Shown in pieces: positions 10,178-21,276 of a stretch of 64,000 bases of DNA (position 1 is its first letter; each line of letters opens with the position of its first letter). The stretch is from Meconema thalassinum (Eukaryota > Arthropoda > Insecta > Orthoptera > Tettigoniidae), in NCBI GenBank assembly GCA_946902985.2, contig OX336388.2:225020467-225084466 (forward strand), in the 5' to 3' direction. A program made the position numbers and the translations under genes. The notes under the pieces were generated by a model. It ran no database searches, was not told where the DNA came from, and saw only the letters and a list, made by a program, of their open reading frames with translations.

Positions 10178-11679
10178 AACAAGTAGTTCCGTGAAGAACT
10201 AAAGCCTATTTTCATATATCCTACTTATGTTAATTGCCACTATCAACATACACAATTTCAGTTTGATTGCTGTAATAGATTCGTAGATATTGACAACCGA
10301 CTAAATATTTCGGATGGTCGCCATTTTGGATATTTATATACGTAGGTCTTAGGGTTATCTAGACTACTGTTACATGAAGATTATTTTGTACGTGTAGCAT
10401 TCAAACTTCAATCGCATGATTAGTTAGGACACAAGAAGTAAAAACGAGATTTGAAAATTTCGCACAGCTGCCATCTTGTGGTTATGGAAGCAATTGAAAA
10501 AAGATGCTAGTGGATTAACATTTGTACAAAGATTTACTCTACTTAGTTTCACTGCACTCGGATGGTTAAATTGCGAGAAACGTCCATGTGCATATTTATA
10601 CTTCGCGTCGCCGCCATGTTAAATTTGTGATCACCTGGTTATTGAAAGTCCTATAGGAGAGCTTATGTTCATAGCCCCTATGCACATACAAAAATTTGGT
10701 TTGATTGCTGTAATAGATCCGTAGATATTGAGAACCGTCTAAATATTTCGGATGGTCGCCATGTTGGATTGTTATATGTATAGGCCATATAGTCATGTGA
10801 CATTAAAGGAAAATTATTGCGTATGTTCATTATTCAAACTTTCACTTCGATCGCATGATTATGACACAAGAAATAAAAACTTAATTTTAAAATTCGCACA
10901 GCCGCCATCTCGAGATTATGGAAACAATTGAACTAAATTACATACCAGTGCATTGCAATGTGTATAAACATTTCCTGTGCCAAGTTTCATTGCGTTTGGA
11001 TCATTAAATCGGGAGAAAAATCTATTTAAAATTTTCAACTTCCCATGGCCGCCATGTTCGTTTTGTAGTTAACAGGTTTCTGAAAGTCTCATAGATGAAC
11101 TTCCAGTAATTCCCTTTATCTTCGTACAAAATTTCAGGGTGATACCGGTAATAGTTTCAGAGATATTAAATGCCGGTAAAATGTTTCGCACATCCACCAT
11201 CCTGAGGTTATGTAAACAATTGAACGAAGTTAGATGTCGGTGCATTACAATGTGTATAAACATAAACTGTACCAAGTCTCATTGCGTTTGGTTGGTTAAA
11301 TCGCAAGAAACGTCTATTTAAATGTCGTGATTTCGCTCGGCCGCCATGTTGGTTTTGTAGTTACCAGGTTTTTAAAAGTCACATAGGTGAACTTCTAATT
11401 GTTCTCTTTATCACCGTACAAAATGTCAGGGTGATATTGAATGCTGGTGAAATATGTCACACAACCGCCATGTTGGATTGGTGAGACGTAACAAAATTTG
11501 AAGGGCACGGTCGGGGTTGTTTGGAATAGTGCCATGAACTTACCGAGATTCATTGAAATCGCTCCAGACGTTTAGATTTTATTAGGGACACACACACACC
11601 ATCACACACGCACACACAAACAGACAAATGGTGATCTCATAAGCCTTTTTTTTTTCATAAATGAAAATAGGCTAAAAAT
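10178..11679 (-). mobile_element. Family A Helentron-like element, copy A2
   Basis: Minus-strand copy of A1. The 3' hairpin AGTTC/GAACT is at 10185-10200, followed inward by the subterminal AGCCTATTTTC. Internal modules carry GCCGCCATGTT and TTGCGAGAAACGTC, the GT microsatellite reads CA at 11582-11622, and the 5' end GAAAATAGGCTAAAAATTG is at 11662-11679. It is near full length. Confidence 0.65.
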
Positions 11680-11766
11680 TGAAAAAGAACACACTGAAAG
11701 TAAAAATATTTTTTTTCATTTTTTTTTTCAATCTAGTTTCAAAGTCAGAATGCTGTCTGCTATCAG

Positions 11767-12150
11767 TCACAGCCTATAAGATTCATTCAGTCACACATTT
11801 GAATGCAGTTATCAATGTATCAATCGTTAAAGGAGGCCATGACAAAAAATGTTTGGTCACAGCCTACAAGATTCTTATAAATACATATTTGACAGCAGTT
11901 ATCAATGTACCATTCGTTTAAGGAGGCTATGACAAATATATTTGGTCACAGCCAACAAGATTCTTATAACCACATAGGCTACTTGGCAGCAGTTATCAAT
12001 GTACCATTCGTTTAAGGAGGCCATGACAAAAAATGTTTGGACACAGCCTACAAGATTCTTATAACCACATATTTGACACCAGTTATCAATGTATCAATCG
12101 TTTAAGGAGGCCGTGACTATTAAATGTTTGATCACTGCCTACAAGATTCT
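11767..12150 (+). repeat. Tandem repeat, about 90-bp unit, four copies
   Basis: Each unit runs from CACAGCCTACAAGATTC through AGCAGTTATCAATGTACC to GGAGGCCATGACAAAAAATG. Units differ at several positions, so the array is old. It has no coding capacity. It ends where SINE S9 begins. Confidence 0.85.
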
Positions 12151-12340
12151 TACAGCCATTCTTGGTTGTCACCGTGGAAGCCTGGGTTTAATTCCCGGGT
12201 CTGTCATGAAATGTATTTCTGGTCTGAGGGCTAGATCAGGGTCTGATTCGAAGGGGTAAAGAAATCTACCTATACGTCGTGGAGACAGGTATAATAACGA
12301 CAATATCCATGATGATGAAGTGATGTGATGACCACCTGTT
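12150..12340 (+). mobile_element. tRNA-derived SINE S9
   Basis: The head contains B-box GGGTTTAATTCCCGGG, and the body contains GGTCTGAGGGCTAGATCAGG, a version of the central motif shared with S3, S5 and S7. The tail is ill-defined (ATGATGAAGTGATGTGATG). Only one copy lies in the window. Confidence 0.5.
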
Positions 12341-12689
12341 GAAAAATTCAAACATAAGTTCCACATTTGTATAATGTTTCTCTAATCTGAAGATTTGCTG
12401 GCGGCAGAGTATGATTATGCCCACACACACTTGCCTGAAGGGCAGTAATTGAATTTCATTTCTCTAACGTACAGTTTCCGGATTAGGTCATGGTGAACCT
12501 CAATTTGTTGCACCACCTGTACAAATTCCATAGCTTCAATTAAGATTCATTTACAAGATTAGAACCGAGGGAACTTAACATCCGTCAGTTCGAACTCGGA
12601 GAGTAACTGCTACGCTCAGGTCATACAGTAGGTTAATATTACTGTACCTATCTACTATTTTATTTATTTATTAGGTCGGTTGTTCATTG
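12341..12689. other. Unassigned spacer
   Basis: No gene or repeat recognised in this AT-rich stretch. Confidence 0.4.
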
Positions 12690-13010
12690 TTGTTGTTTGA
12701 GTCTTCAGTCTTTTGATTGGTTTGATGCATCTATCCGTGTTTCCCTGACCTGAGCTAACCGCTTCATCTCTACATAGGTTCCACACCTTACATCTAAGGC
12801 AATCTGTTTAAAATATTCTAACCTAGGACTACCCCTACCGTGCTTATCCTCGACCCTTCCTTCCATAACTAAGCTTGCTATTCTTGGGTGTCTTAGTAAG
12901 TGTCCTACCAACCTATCTCTTCTCTTCATTAGCAGTCGCCACAAATATCTCTCCTCTCCCACTCGTCTTAATACCTCTTCGTTTGTAACCCTATCTACCC
13001 ATCTGATCTC
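12690..13010 (-). pseudogene. LINE-X C-terminal fragment
   Basis: The minus strand encodes the LINE-X tail: RVTNEEVLRR, then GEERYLWRLLMKRRDRLVGH, and EDKHGRGSPRLEYFKQIA, ending with a short (CAA)n tail at 12690. It stops at 13010 exactly where family B copy B1 begins, so it is either 5'-truncated there or disrupted by that insertion. Confidence 0.8.
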
Positions 13011-13106
13011 TTTAGCCTACTATCGATTTTTGCAAAAAATGAAAGTAGACTTATGACATCAACATAGGGCGAAAAATTGTGTGTCTGTGTGTGTGTGAGT
13101 GTGTGA

Positions 13107-13147
<41 letters not shown>

Positions 13148-14580
13148 TGTGTGTACTCTGAATGTCTGTCCCCCCCTCACCCTAACAATTCGAACATGGT
13201 GAAACCGAATTGAACGAAATTTGGTACAGAGGTAGCACTTGCAAAATGCAACTCAGTGTCAAGTTTTATATCGTCGCCATCTTGACGGAAACGTAATGGC
13301 GGCCACCCAAATGTTAAAAGCTTAAATCAAATTACGACCAACTTAATCATCTGATCTCTACCAAATTTTGCAACATTATACCACTATGTATGAAGAAACT
13401 TTTGGCCAAACTACAAGATCATCAGCCTAATACTTTGCGGATCACGGCCATGAATGTGTGCAAATCGATTTCCCCTATGTATTCAAACACAGTGAAACCG
13501 AATTGAACAATATTTGGTACAGAGGTAACACTGGCAAAGGGCACTTCAGTGTCATGTTTTATATTGCCGCCATCTTGACGAAACGTAATGGCGGCCATCC
13601 AAATGTTATAAGCTTAAATCAAATTACGACCAACCTAATAATCTGATCTCTACCAAATTTAGCAACAACATACCTTCATGTGGGAAGCATATTTTCACCA
13701 AACAGATCATCAGCCCAATAGTTTGCTGATGGCGATCATGTATGTGTGCAAATAGATAATCCCTATCAATTCAAACACGGTAAAACCGAATTGAACGAAA
13801 TTTGGTACAGCGGTAGCACTAGCAAAGAGCACCTCAGTGTCATGTTTTACCGTATACCGCCACCATCTTGACGGAAACGTAATGGTGGCCACCAAAATGT
13901 TCAATGCTTTAATCAAATTACGACTAACCTAATCATCCGATCTCTATCCAATTTTGCAACAACATATATTCACATGTTGGGCGTCTTTTGACTAAACTAC
14001 AAGGGCATCAGCCCAATAGTTTGTAGACGGCGGCCATGTATGTGTGCAAATCGATTCCCCCTATCTATTCAAACACGGTGAGACCGAATTGAACAAAATT
14101 AGGTACAGAGGTAACACTAGCAAAGGGCACCTCAGTGTCATGTTTTATATTGCCGCCATCTTGACGGAAATGTAATGGTGGCCACCCAAATGTAAAAAGC
14201 TAAAATCAAATTACGACCAACCTAATCATCTGATCTCTACCAAATTTTGCAGCAACATACCTTGATGTAAGAAGCGTTCTTGGACCAAGCTACAAGGTCA
14301 TCAGTCCAATAGTTTGCATATGGCGGCCATGTATGTGTGCAAATCGATTCCCCCTATCAATTCAAACACGGTAAAACCGAATCGGGAGATATTTGGTACA
14401 GAGGTAGCACTAGCAAAGGGCACCTCATATTCATGTTTAATATCCCTATAGCACGTTGTATTTCAACAAGCTACTACAACCAACATTCAATTATGCTCCT
14501 TGAAAAGGACAAAGAGTTATAACAATACCCATGCATTTAGGAGAAAGTAGGCTATATGTTCTTTACTGAACATCTTGTTT
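13011..14580 (+). mobile_element. Family B Helentron-like element, copy B1
   Basis: The 5' end is TTTAGCCTACTATC with a pairing TGAAAGTAGACTTATGA, then a long GT microsatellite (13080-13150). The core is four and a half tandem modules of about 290-298 bp, starting near 13180, 13460, 13749, 14047 and 14340; each has CAAACACGGTAAAACCGAATT, TTTGGTACAGAGGTA and GCCGCCATCTTGACGG. The 3' end has the subterminal GAAAGTAGGCT and the hairpin TGTTC-TTTACT-GAACA at 14557-14572. It shares its architecture with families A and C and encodes no protein. Confidence 0.65.
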
Positions 14581-14599
14581 TGTTGTTTGCCTTATTCTT

Positions 14600-15160
14600 T
14601 TTTCTAGGCTGTGAGGAGTTTGGACATCGTTGTATCAATCCCCGTGAACTTGAATGTGTGGCTTCGGTGGCGAATTTGGTAGCATGCTGAGCTTCTATGC
14701 CCAAGATCGCGGGTTCAAACCCGGCCGAAACCGTCGGATATTTTAAGAGCGTTAAAAATCCCTCAGTATGCCTTCCTTCGGAGGGGAGGTAAATCCCTCT
14801 GTCCCATGTCATAGATTTATGGCATGTTAAAGAACCTTCCACTAATTACACCTGTGTGAAGCAAAATTGTATAGGTTAGGAATGTAAGCAACGCTCTTAG
14901 GTTTCTACGTTCGTTGCCAAGAGCCGACTGCGGTGGCGTCTAGTAGTCTAGTTCTGAACTTGGCCTAGTAGTCGTTGACAGTGGCGTTTGGCGGCAAAAG
15001 TAGGAACTATTTGAAAAATTCAAATTTGCAGTCGTTACTTGAATTAAAAAAGAGATACACACACTAATACAGTCATCACAATTAACACCGGTTATCACGC
15101 ACATTCTACACACACCCGAAGTACTCGGGGCTACATGACCGCGTTGTCGCAGCCCCTAAA
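14600..15160 (+). mobile_element. Long tRNA-derived SINE S4, copy 1
   Basis: The tRNA-like head at 14660-14730 has GGTGGCGAATTTGGTAGC as A-box region and GGGTTCAAACCCGG as B-box. A long body (CCCTCAGTATGCCTTCC, then TGGCATGTTAAAGAACCTTCC) follows. The 3' domain is ATTAACACCGGTTATC through GGGGCTACATGACCGCG to TCGCAGCCCC. At about 550 bp it is unusually long for a SINE. Its 3' domain is shared with S2 and S7. Confidence 0.8.
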
Positions 15161-16180
15161 CTAAGGAACCTACCATCCTTATTCTTTTAATTACACAAAA
15201 TTATATGCTCTAAAATATTGGTTGATATTTCTGGGTATTTTGCGGCGACATTCCCCTGAGAATATTCACAATTTTCCAGGATAGTCAGCCCCTCCCCCCA
15301 AAGAAAAATGTATATTCGCCCCTGTAACATACAGTAGGCTACGACTTACCGATTTTTCGATTACGTGAGGTGGCAACAATGCATAAATAAGCTCTAAGTA
15401 CAGTTCCATCTCAACTCAAATAGCCAATAAAAATTCTTGGAAACGAGAGTTTAAGTACCTCCATTCTATAACTAAGCAGTTAAGCTCTTTAACGCCTTGA
15501 GGTAACCAGCCAAGATAATTGCCTACAACGCAAAGAGTAGATTACTAATAAAAACTCCCAGTAATAACTCAGATATCAGTAATGATAAAGCTCCGAAAAA
15601 ATAACAAATTACACTTGAATTAAAGGAAATCAAATCTAAAGTCAGGGCGGCGACATCAAAGACAAGCAAAATAATCAACGAAAAAGCCGGTAACTCTTTT
15701 GTGTCACGTGGTTTGTAAGTAGTGGGTGGTTTTATGCACGGGTAGTCAGTCCATGGCCGCTCCGACGCCCCCCCCCCCCCCACTCCACTTCCAAAGTAAG
15801 ACAAAGGACAATCACTAAATGCTCGATACAGATTTGAATCTTGAAATGGTTTCCCTTTTTTTTTAATTATTATTATTTTCTTTGAAAGAGGAACGTTGAT
15901 GAAGAGGAGGAAGAAAGAGGAATATGATGCACTTGGCTAAGGCTTGCGCGCCCTGCGGACGTCATTTGTCACCTGTTTCGTCACAGTCACGCAGGTGGCA
16001 TTAGTCACACACATATACACGTCACGGCCCAACAGAAACAGTTGAAGATCAAGCGACCGCTACACACCTCCCCTCCCCCTCACTGCTTGTGACTTGCCGT
16101 CAGCTATACACTATTTTTATGTGTTCTCTTTGATTGACAGTCGATGGTGTCCAACATACTAGGTCGACACTTCCAGCTGG
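15161..16180. other. Unassigned 1-kb stretch with a poly-C tract
   Basis: No gene recognised. A run of about 14 C lies near 15767-15781 and a run of T at 15857-15864. Open frames are not protein-like. Confidence 0.4.
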
Positions 16181-16183
16181 TCA

Positions 16184-16480
16184 TGTAGCTCCATGTACTT
16201 TGGTGTGTGTAGAATTTGTCCGATAACCTGTGTATGAGGTAGGATTTGAGTAGGAAAAGGGCGTTATGTACCATCCTGGCATTTGCCTGGAGTAGAAGTG
16301 GAAAACCACGGTAAGCCAGTTCCAGGATGGCTGAGGTAGAAATCGAACCCACCTATAAACATATTTGCCTCACGAAGTTGAGTGTAACCAGTCCCAGCCC
16401 TCAAACCAGTATTAAAATTCTTTACAGAGCCGGGAATCGAACCCAGATCTCTACGGTGACAGCCAAGATAATTTCACTTC
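16184..16480 (-). mobile_element. SINE S2, copy 2
   Basis: Aligns with the copy at 17312 and the split copy at 8783. Shared phrases are TACTTTGGTGTGTGTAG, GGAAAACCACGG and GGATGGCTGAGGTAGAAATC. The tRNA B-box is on the minus strand (GGGTTCGATTCCCGG at 16430-16445). It forms a direct repeat with the copy on the far side of the LINE 3' UTR. Confidence 0.75.
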
Positions 16481-16489
16481 AAGGGAATA

Positions 16490-17276
16490 GTATAGATCAC
16501 GATACATTAAACTACAACAATCCCCTAGACAAGGAGCCTGTTTCATTAAGCTGTGTCTCTCAGGAGCTCACAACTTGTGGGACGTGGGTTGGCGACCACG
16601 GGCCCCCAGCTGAGTCCGGCATTGCTTCCACTTACTTGTGCCGGGCTCCTCTCTGTCTTCTTTCCTGTCGACCTCACTTGGTCAACTTTTGTTCTCTTCC
16701 GACCCCGACGGTATTAGGGTATCCGAGGCCTAGGGTGTCTCTTCCTTTCCCGCCTTAATTGGCCCTTGTCTCATCTTTTCTGATTCCCTCCTTCTGCGAG
16801 GGATCAGCCTTCTTTTTCTTTTCATGTTATCTCCTGCCTTCTGCTCAAGGCCCTCAAGGAGGCCGGGTGTGTTTAGCCCCACCACTTCTGGTGCACCCTG
16901 GATATTGCTACACCCTCAAGGGCTCACGGCTTGAGTTCGGGAGTTGGCGACCCCAAGGGATTCCTGAGCTGGGTCCGGTTTTCCCCTTTTTATCCTTTAC
17001 CTCTGGGGCGGACCCTCTCCTCTTTCACTTTCCTATCTGCCTTTCATAGCTCTCCTTCCTTCCAAGTCCCTCAGTCCTCATTCTTCGAGGGTTGAGAGCA
17101 TTTCTTTTCCTCCTGTCCTTTATTTGCCTTATTCTCCCTTTGTTTTCCATTTCTTCTTCTAGTATATAAGTTAGTTGTTAGTTTTAGTTATAGTTTACAT
17201 TTCATTATCATCTACATGATCACCCAAACCATTAGGGGCCGATAACCTAGATGTTAGGCCCCTTCGATCAACAATT

Positions 17277-17310
<34 letters not shown>
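16490..17310 (+). mobile_element. LINE 3' UTR, copy 1, with (ATC)n tail
   Basis: This roughly 800-base non-coding, C/T-rich block recurs at 24030-24775. Its 3' end reads ATTAGGGGCCGATAACCTAG, then GTTAGGCCCCTT, then a (CAT)n tail at 17277-17310. Such a conserved end with a trinucleotide tail is typical of target-primed LINE insertions. The protein-coding part is missing, as expected for a severely 5'-truncated copy. The open frames across it are not retrotransposon proteins. Confidence 0.7.
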
Positions 17311-17311
17311 G

Positions 17312-17605
17312 CATGTAGCCCCATGTACTTTGGTGTGTGTAGAATTTGTCCGATAACCTGTGTCACTGTGCTGTCTGTTAGTTTATGTATTAGTGACTGA
17401 GGTAGGAAAAGGGCGTGGCCTTAAGTTAAGTACTATCCCGGTATTTGCCTGGAGTAGAAGAGGAAAACCACGGAAGGCCAGTTCCAGAATGGCTGAGGTA
17501 GAAATCGAACCCACCTATATACCTATTTGCTTCACGAAGTTGAGTGTAAACCGTCCCAGCCCTAAAACCAGAATTACGTTTCTTTACAGAGCCGGGAATC
17601 GATTC
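17312..17605 (-). mobile_element. SINE S2, copy 3
   Basis: Near-identical in structure to the copy at 16184, including the spacing of TACTTTGGTGTGTGTAG and the minus-strand B-box near 17590. Confidence 0.75.
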
Positions 17606-18062
17606 TTTTGGTTGTTTTGTGTTTTAAATTTTTAATAAAGGTCTAGTTTTATTACGGTACTGGAAATGAGCAACAAAGATATGGGAAGGAAAAGCTACTC
17701 TTGTAGTAATAAGAGTAGGCTTTATGCAAATTAATTGAAATGTGTGTATCCCAATCAAAAGGTAATAAAACGTATTCAATAGAAAGGACATTTGAGAAAA
17801 AAAATGCTTAGTAAAAGTGCTTTAGGTTATTTTTTAATCAATTTTAAATATAGAAAAAATAATTTCTAAAAGTTTTTTTTAGGTTCAACTTACCATGACA
17901 CAGGATTTTTAATCAAACATCTAAAATACCCGGGTATTTACCCAAATTTATAAATACCTGGGTATTTTACATCACTATTAGCAAGACTAATAACATTAAC
18001 TGATATTATTAGTTTTTTGTTTCATAAACTTATGAGCTAATAATATTACTTACTAGTTTATG
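17606..18062. other. AT-rich spacer
   Basis: No gene recognised. The stretch CCGGGTATTTACCC and a near-palindromic repeat of it (AAATACCTGGGTATTT) lie at 17930-17965. Confidence 0.4.
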
Positions 18063-18565
18063 ACGTCGCCTCGTTGGTATAGTGGTCAGCGTGCTTAGCT
18101 GCCACCCCGGAGATCTGAGGTTCGATTCCTGGCTCTGCCACGGAATTTGAATAGTGGTACGAGGACTGGAACGGCGTCTACTCAGCCTTGGGTGGTTCAA
18201 ATTAGTAGAGTTTTTTAAATTCCCACGTGAGCTATCTTCAAAGTGGTTTTCCCTGGTTTCCCACTTCTTCTCCTGGAAAATGACGGGATGGTAACTAACG
18301 TAAGGCCACGGCCGCCTCCTTCCCTCTTCCTTGCCAATCCCTCCCAATCTTCCCGTCCCTTGCCATCCCTCATAAGGCCCCTGTTCGCTTTGCGGGTGAG
18401 GCCGCCTGGGCTAGGTGCTCGTCCCGCCTCCCCAGTTGTATCCCCTAACTCGAAGTCTCAAGCTCCTGAACACTGCTAAGAGGTGGTAGAGGTGGGATCC
18501 CTCGCTGAGTCCGTGGGGAAAACAAACCCTGAAGGGTAAAATGACTAAGAAAAGAAGAAAAGAAC
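18063..18565 (+). mobile_element. tRNA-derived SINE S5
   Basis: The head resembles tRNA-Asp/Glu: CCTCGTTGGTATAGTGGTCAG (A-box) and GAGGTTCGATTCCTGGC (B-box). The body contains GACTGGAACGGCGTCTACTC, the central motif shared with S3 and S7. The tail is A-rich with GAAAAGAACAAC. It is not a functional tRNA: the anticodon arm and acceptor stem do not pair. Confidence 0.75.
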
Positions 18566-18603
18566 AACAATTATTATGAGTACGGTACTAATATTATTAG
18601 CTA

Positions 18604-18929
18604 GAGCCTCCGTGGCTTAGGCGGCAGCGCGCCGGCCTATCACCGCTGGGTCCGTGGTTCAAATCCCGGTCACTCCATGTGAGATCTGTGCTGGACAAAG
18701 TGGAGGCAGACAGTTTTTTCTCCGGGTACTCCGGTTTTCCCTGTCAACATTTCATTCCAGCAATACTCTCCACTAATTTCATTTCATCTGTCACTCATTT
18801 AATCATTGCCCCAGAGGAGTGCGACAGGCTTCGGCAGCCGGCACAGTTCATATCCTCGCCGCTAGATGGGGGCTTCATTCACTCCATTCCTGACCCGGTC
18901 GGAGACAGGAAGCAGGCTGTGGATTTTTC
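18604..18929 (+). mobile_element. SINE S1, copy 3, with perfect 17-bp target duplication
   Basis: Head GCCTCCGTGGCTTAGGCGGC, B-box GTGGTTCAAATCCCGG, and the full body ending in GGATTTTTC. It is flanked by identical 17-bp copies of ACTAATATTATTAGCTA at 18587-18603 and 18930-18946, which fixes both ends. This is the best reference copy of S1 in the window. Confidence 0.92.
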
Positions 18930-18946
18930 ACTAATATTATTAGCTA

Positions 18947-19664
18947 ATATTATCAATCAGTTTTATGAAACAATTAAATTGTCAATTAAATTTTCTCGAG
19001 GCCAACATAGATTAATATTACGATTATTTGAAGTATTCGGCGGACCAGAAATTTAAAAAAAAATGAATCCAGAATTTTGGTTAAACATCGAACCCAACAA
19101 CTGTGTCATGTTCCAAGAACGTGGAAAATATTTTATGAAATTAAACATATTGCTTGGCAACCAGCAAATCAAAACTGTTCCGTCCACTCCTTCTTAAACT
19201 GGCGGTTTTCAGTGTCCACTTCCCTCTGTGTACTGCCCGACATGATTGTACTAGTAGCTACATGCCACTATATTACTAGCAAAATAAAATAGCACAGCAA
19301 CTTCAACACTCTTCGCGGCAAAACATGGCAATTGTGGGCTTCACCGATCCATGACCGACTACAATACCCCGATCCTTAACAGTAAGCCAGAGGATATCGA
19401 TGATCTATCGATCTATGCAGGAGTGCAGCTACAATCGAATCATTCTCCTTCACGATCCATCATTCGGAGTACAGCACTGTTTTAAATGTATTTATTTACG
19501 AAAGCCAGATACAGGTACACATTTGTGTGTCTCCACATTGCCGTTGAGGCAAATGGTTTGCGGTTATCTCAGAAATTATCTAACGTATTCCGCCTATCAA
19601 CAGACAGAAGAAGAAAGGAAAACTAATGCTGGAAGGTAGGCCTACACAGCTGGAAACAGTTGAC
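18947..19664. other. Unassigned spacer
   Basis: No gene or repeat recognised. A 79-codon frame at 19400-19639 has no recognisable family. Confidence 0.4.
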
Positions 19665-20085
19665 CAGTAACTTACAAATATCTTGGATGCATCATTTCAA
19701 GTGATAACAGAATACATCATGAGATTAATAGCCGAACTCAAAAATCAGCCCAGTTCTATCATCAAGTTCGGAATCTTGTCTGGAACGAACAAGTTCTTTT
19801 ACGATCAAAACAGATCGTCTTTCAATCATACTTCACCCCCTTAATAACATATGGTTTAGAAATCTGCTCAACAACTAGCAAGTGGTTCGCACACTGCAAG
19901 CCGAAGAAATGAAGTTCCTGTGATCTATGGTCCAGAAAACAAGGAGGGACAGAGTAAGGAATGAAAGAATAAGGGAGGAAGCAAGTGTGTACCCATCCTT
20001 GAATGGAAGAGTGGCACGGGCACGTTTGAAATGGTTGGAAAAAGACCGGTAGGAAGGCTAGTTACGATGGAAAGTGGTGAAACTT
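19665..20085 (+). pseudogene. LINE-Y reverse transcriptase C-terminal relic
   Basis: Across several frameshifts the strand reads TYKYLGCIISSDNRI, SAQFYHQVRNLVWN and TPLITYGLEICSTTSK, the post-palm thumb of a LINE reverse transcriptase (normally YLGS...LYGSE). It then continues with RRDRVRNERIREEASV and RVARARLKWL, a recognised LINE tail. It differs from LINE-X in sequence. No 3' tail was identified. Confidence 0.7.
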
Positions 20086-20142
20086 GCTAACATCGTTTAA
20101 AGGTTTAGTGTTGTCATGGATGCCGCTATTTTGTGTCTAAAG

Positions 20143-20215
20143 CAGGCCTTCTCAATAGACGGCCCGCTGAGAGATTCCTGCTGGCCGCCAGGAAAATCGA
20201 GAGAATTTAAGTTTG
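20143..20215 (+). mobile_element. Possible hAT 5' terminus
   Basis: CAGGCCTTCTCAATAGACGG followed by CCCGCTGAGAG resembles the CAGGGGTTCTCAACCTACGG ends of Charlie-like hATs. No partner terminus was found, so this is tentative. Confidence 0.35.
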
Positions 20216-20945
20216 AATAATTCAAAGAATAGTATTCTAAATGTTGTCCTTACAAGTTAGATCCCTTCTTTATTTTTTCTTCAAATTTGCCACTTTTCTA
20301 GAGATTGAATCAGCATCATTGGTTTTCCAGTCCAGTTGATCGGGTGTGGTATACACTTCTGTCTGTCCATGAACCACTCTGTATCCCTGTCGACTCATCT
20401 TGTTCCTATTCTAAAGCCCTGCGCTGATAAACCAGTGGATATCCCCAAATTTTTCGCCATGCGGATATTGTTTGCATGGCTGTGCGGATAGCAGACAAGC
20501 TGCGGATAATGTTTGGAGGAGATTTGCGGATAGTTTTTAGAATAAAATCCGAACTTGTTGAATATCATTACTAAGACCCGGATGTTTATGCCATAGTCTA
20601 TCATATTTCTCCGTAATGTTATTTTTTTCATCACAAAATAATGCAAGATGATGATTTAAGCTAATCTCATTCAAATTATGTCATTAAGCATAATTAACAC
20701 TCCGACCTGAAAAGTGTTGCAATTCTGGCTGTATAACATTCATTTTAAACATAGCACTTGACATTCATAGCCTAGGGCACGATAGCCCAAACTACGGCCC
20801 GCGATATTATTTTGTCCAACCTGCGCCGTGCCACCAAAACTTTGAAACAATTTCCACTCGTTGCACTAAACTAAATTATCATGGTATATTGGCTTTCACG
20901 GCCGGTGAATTAAAACTCAGCAATTCTTCTAGGTTTGAGCCGTGT

Positions 20946-21023
20946 CTTGTGTGGGGTTTCGCCTAGGACACCAAGCTAGGCTCATCGGCGGGCTCTTGGT
21001 GTCCCCGCCCGGACCCCCACAGG
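20946..21023 (-). ncRNA. Type III hammerhead-like ribozyme, unit 1
   Basis: Same structure as the one at 21199-21276 and identical over it. Stems I, II and III, the GUC triplet and GAA are present; the core has CCGAUGA instead of CUGAUGA. Confidence 0.5.
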
Positions 21024-21198
21024 AGTGACGAACTGCGCGCCACCTCCCTTTATATAAGGTGCAACTGCACCACTTGACTACGAGAACTAAAAGTTCAAGC
21101 AGCCTTAACCTCCCTATGAAGGCTTCCAAAAAGATGGTATATTGGCTTTCACGGCCGGTGAATTAAAACTCAGCAATTCTTCTAGGTTTGTGCCGTGT

Positions 21199-21276
21199 CT
21201 TGTGTGGGGTTTCGCCTAGGACACCAAGCTAGGCTCATCGGCGGGCTCTTGGTGTCCCCGCCCGGACCCCCACAGG
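21199..21276 (-). ncRNA. Type III hammerhead-like ribozyme, unit 2
   Basis: On the minus strand, in order: stem III 5' strand UGUGGGG(G)U, the triplet GUC (cleavage expected after C), stem I CGGGC/GCCCG, core CCGAUGA, stem II GCCUAG/CUAGGC, core GAA, and stem III 3' strand ACCCCACA. Loop I (GACACCAAG) and loop II (CUUGGUGUC) are perfectly complementary over 9 nt, suiting the loop-loop contact known to speed natural hammerheads. The core U4 is C, which in studied ribozymes strongly lowers activity. A competing long hairpin of the same complementary loops is the alternative reading. Function is unproven. Confidence 0.5.

Noticed and set aside
12995..13180. 61-codon frame rich in HT repeats
   Set aside because: It is translation of the GT microsatellite in family B.
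16327..17049. 143- and 96-codon frames across the LINE 3' UTR
   Set aside because: The related copy at 24030 does not preserve the frame and the text is C/T-rich low complexity.
17930..17965. CCGGGTATTTACCC and its echo as an operator-like palindrome
   Set aside because: Small palindromes of AT-rich repeats are common here and there is no adjacent gene.
18063..18140. Possible tRNA-Asp/Glu gene
   Set aside because: A and B boxes are good but acceptor and anticodon stems do not pair and a long SINE body follows.
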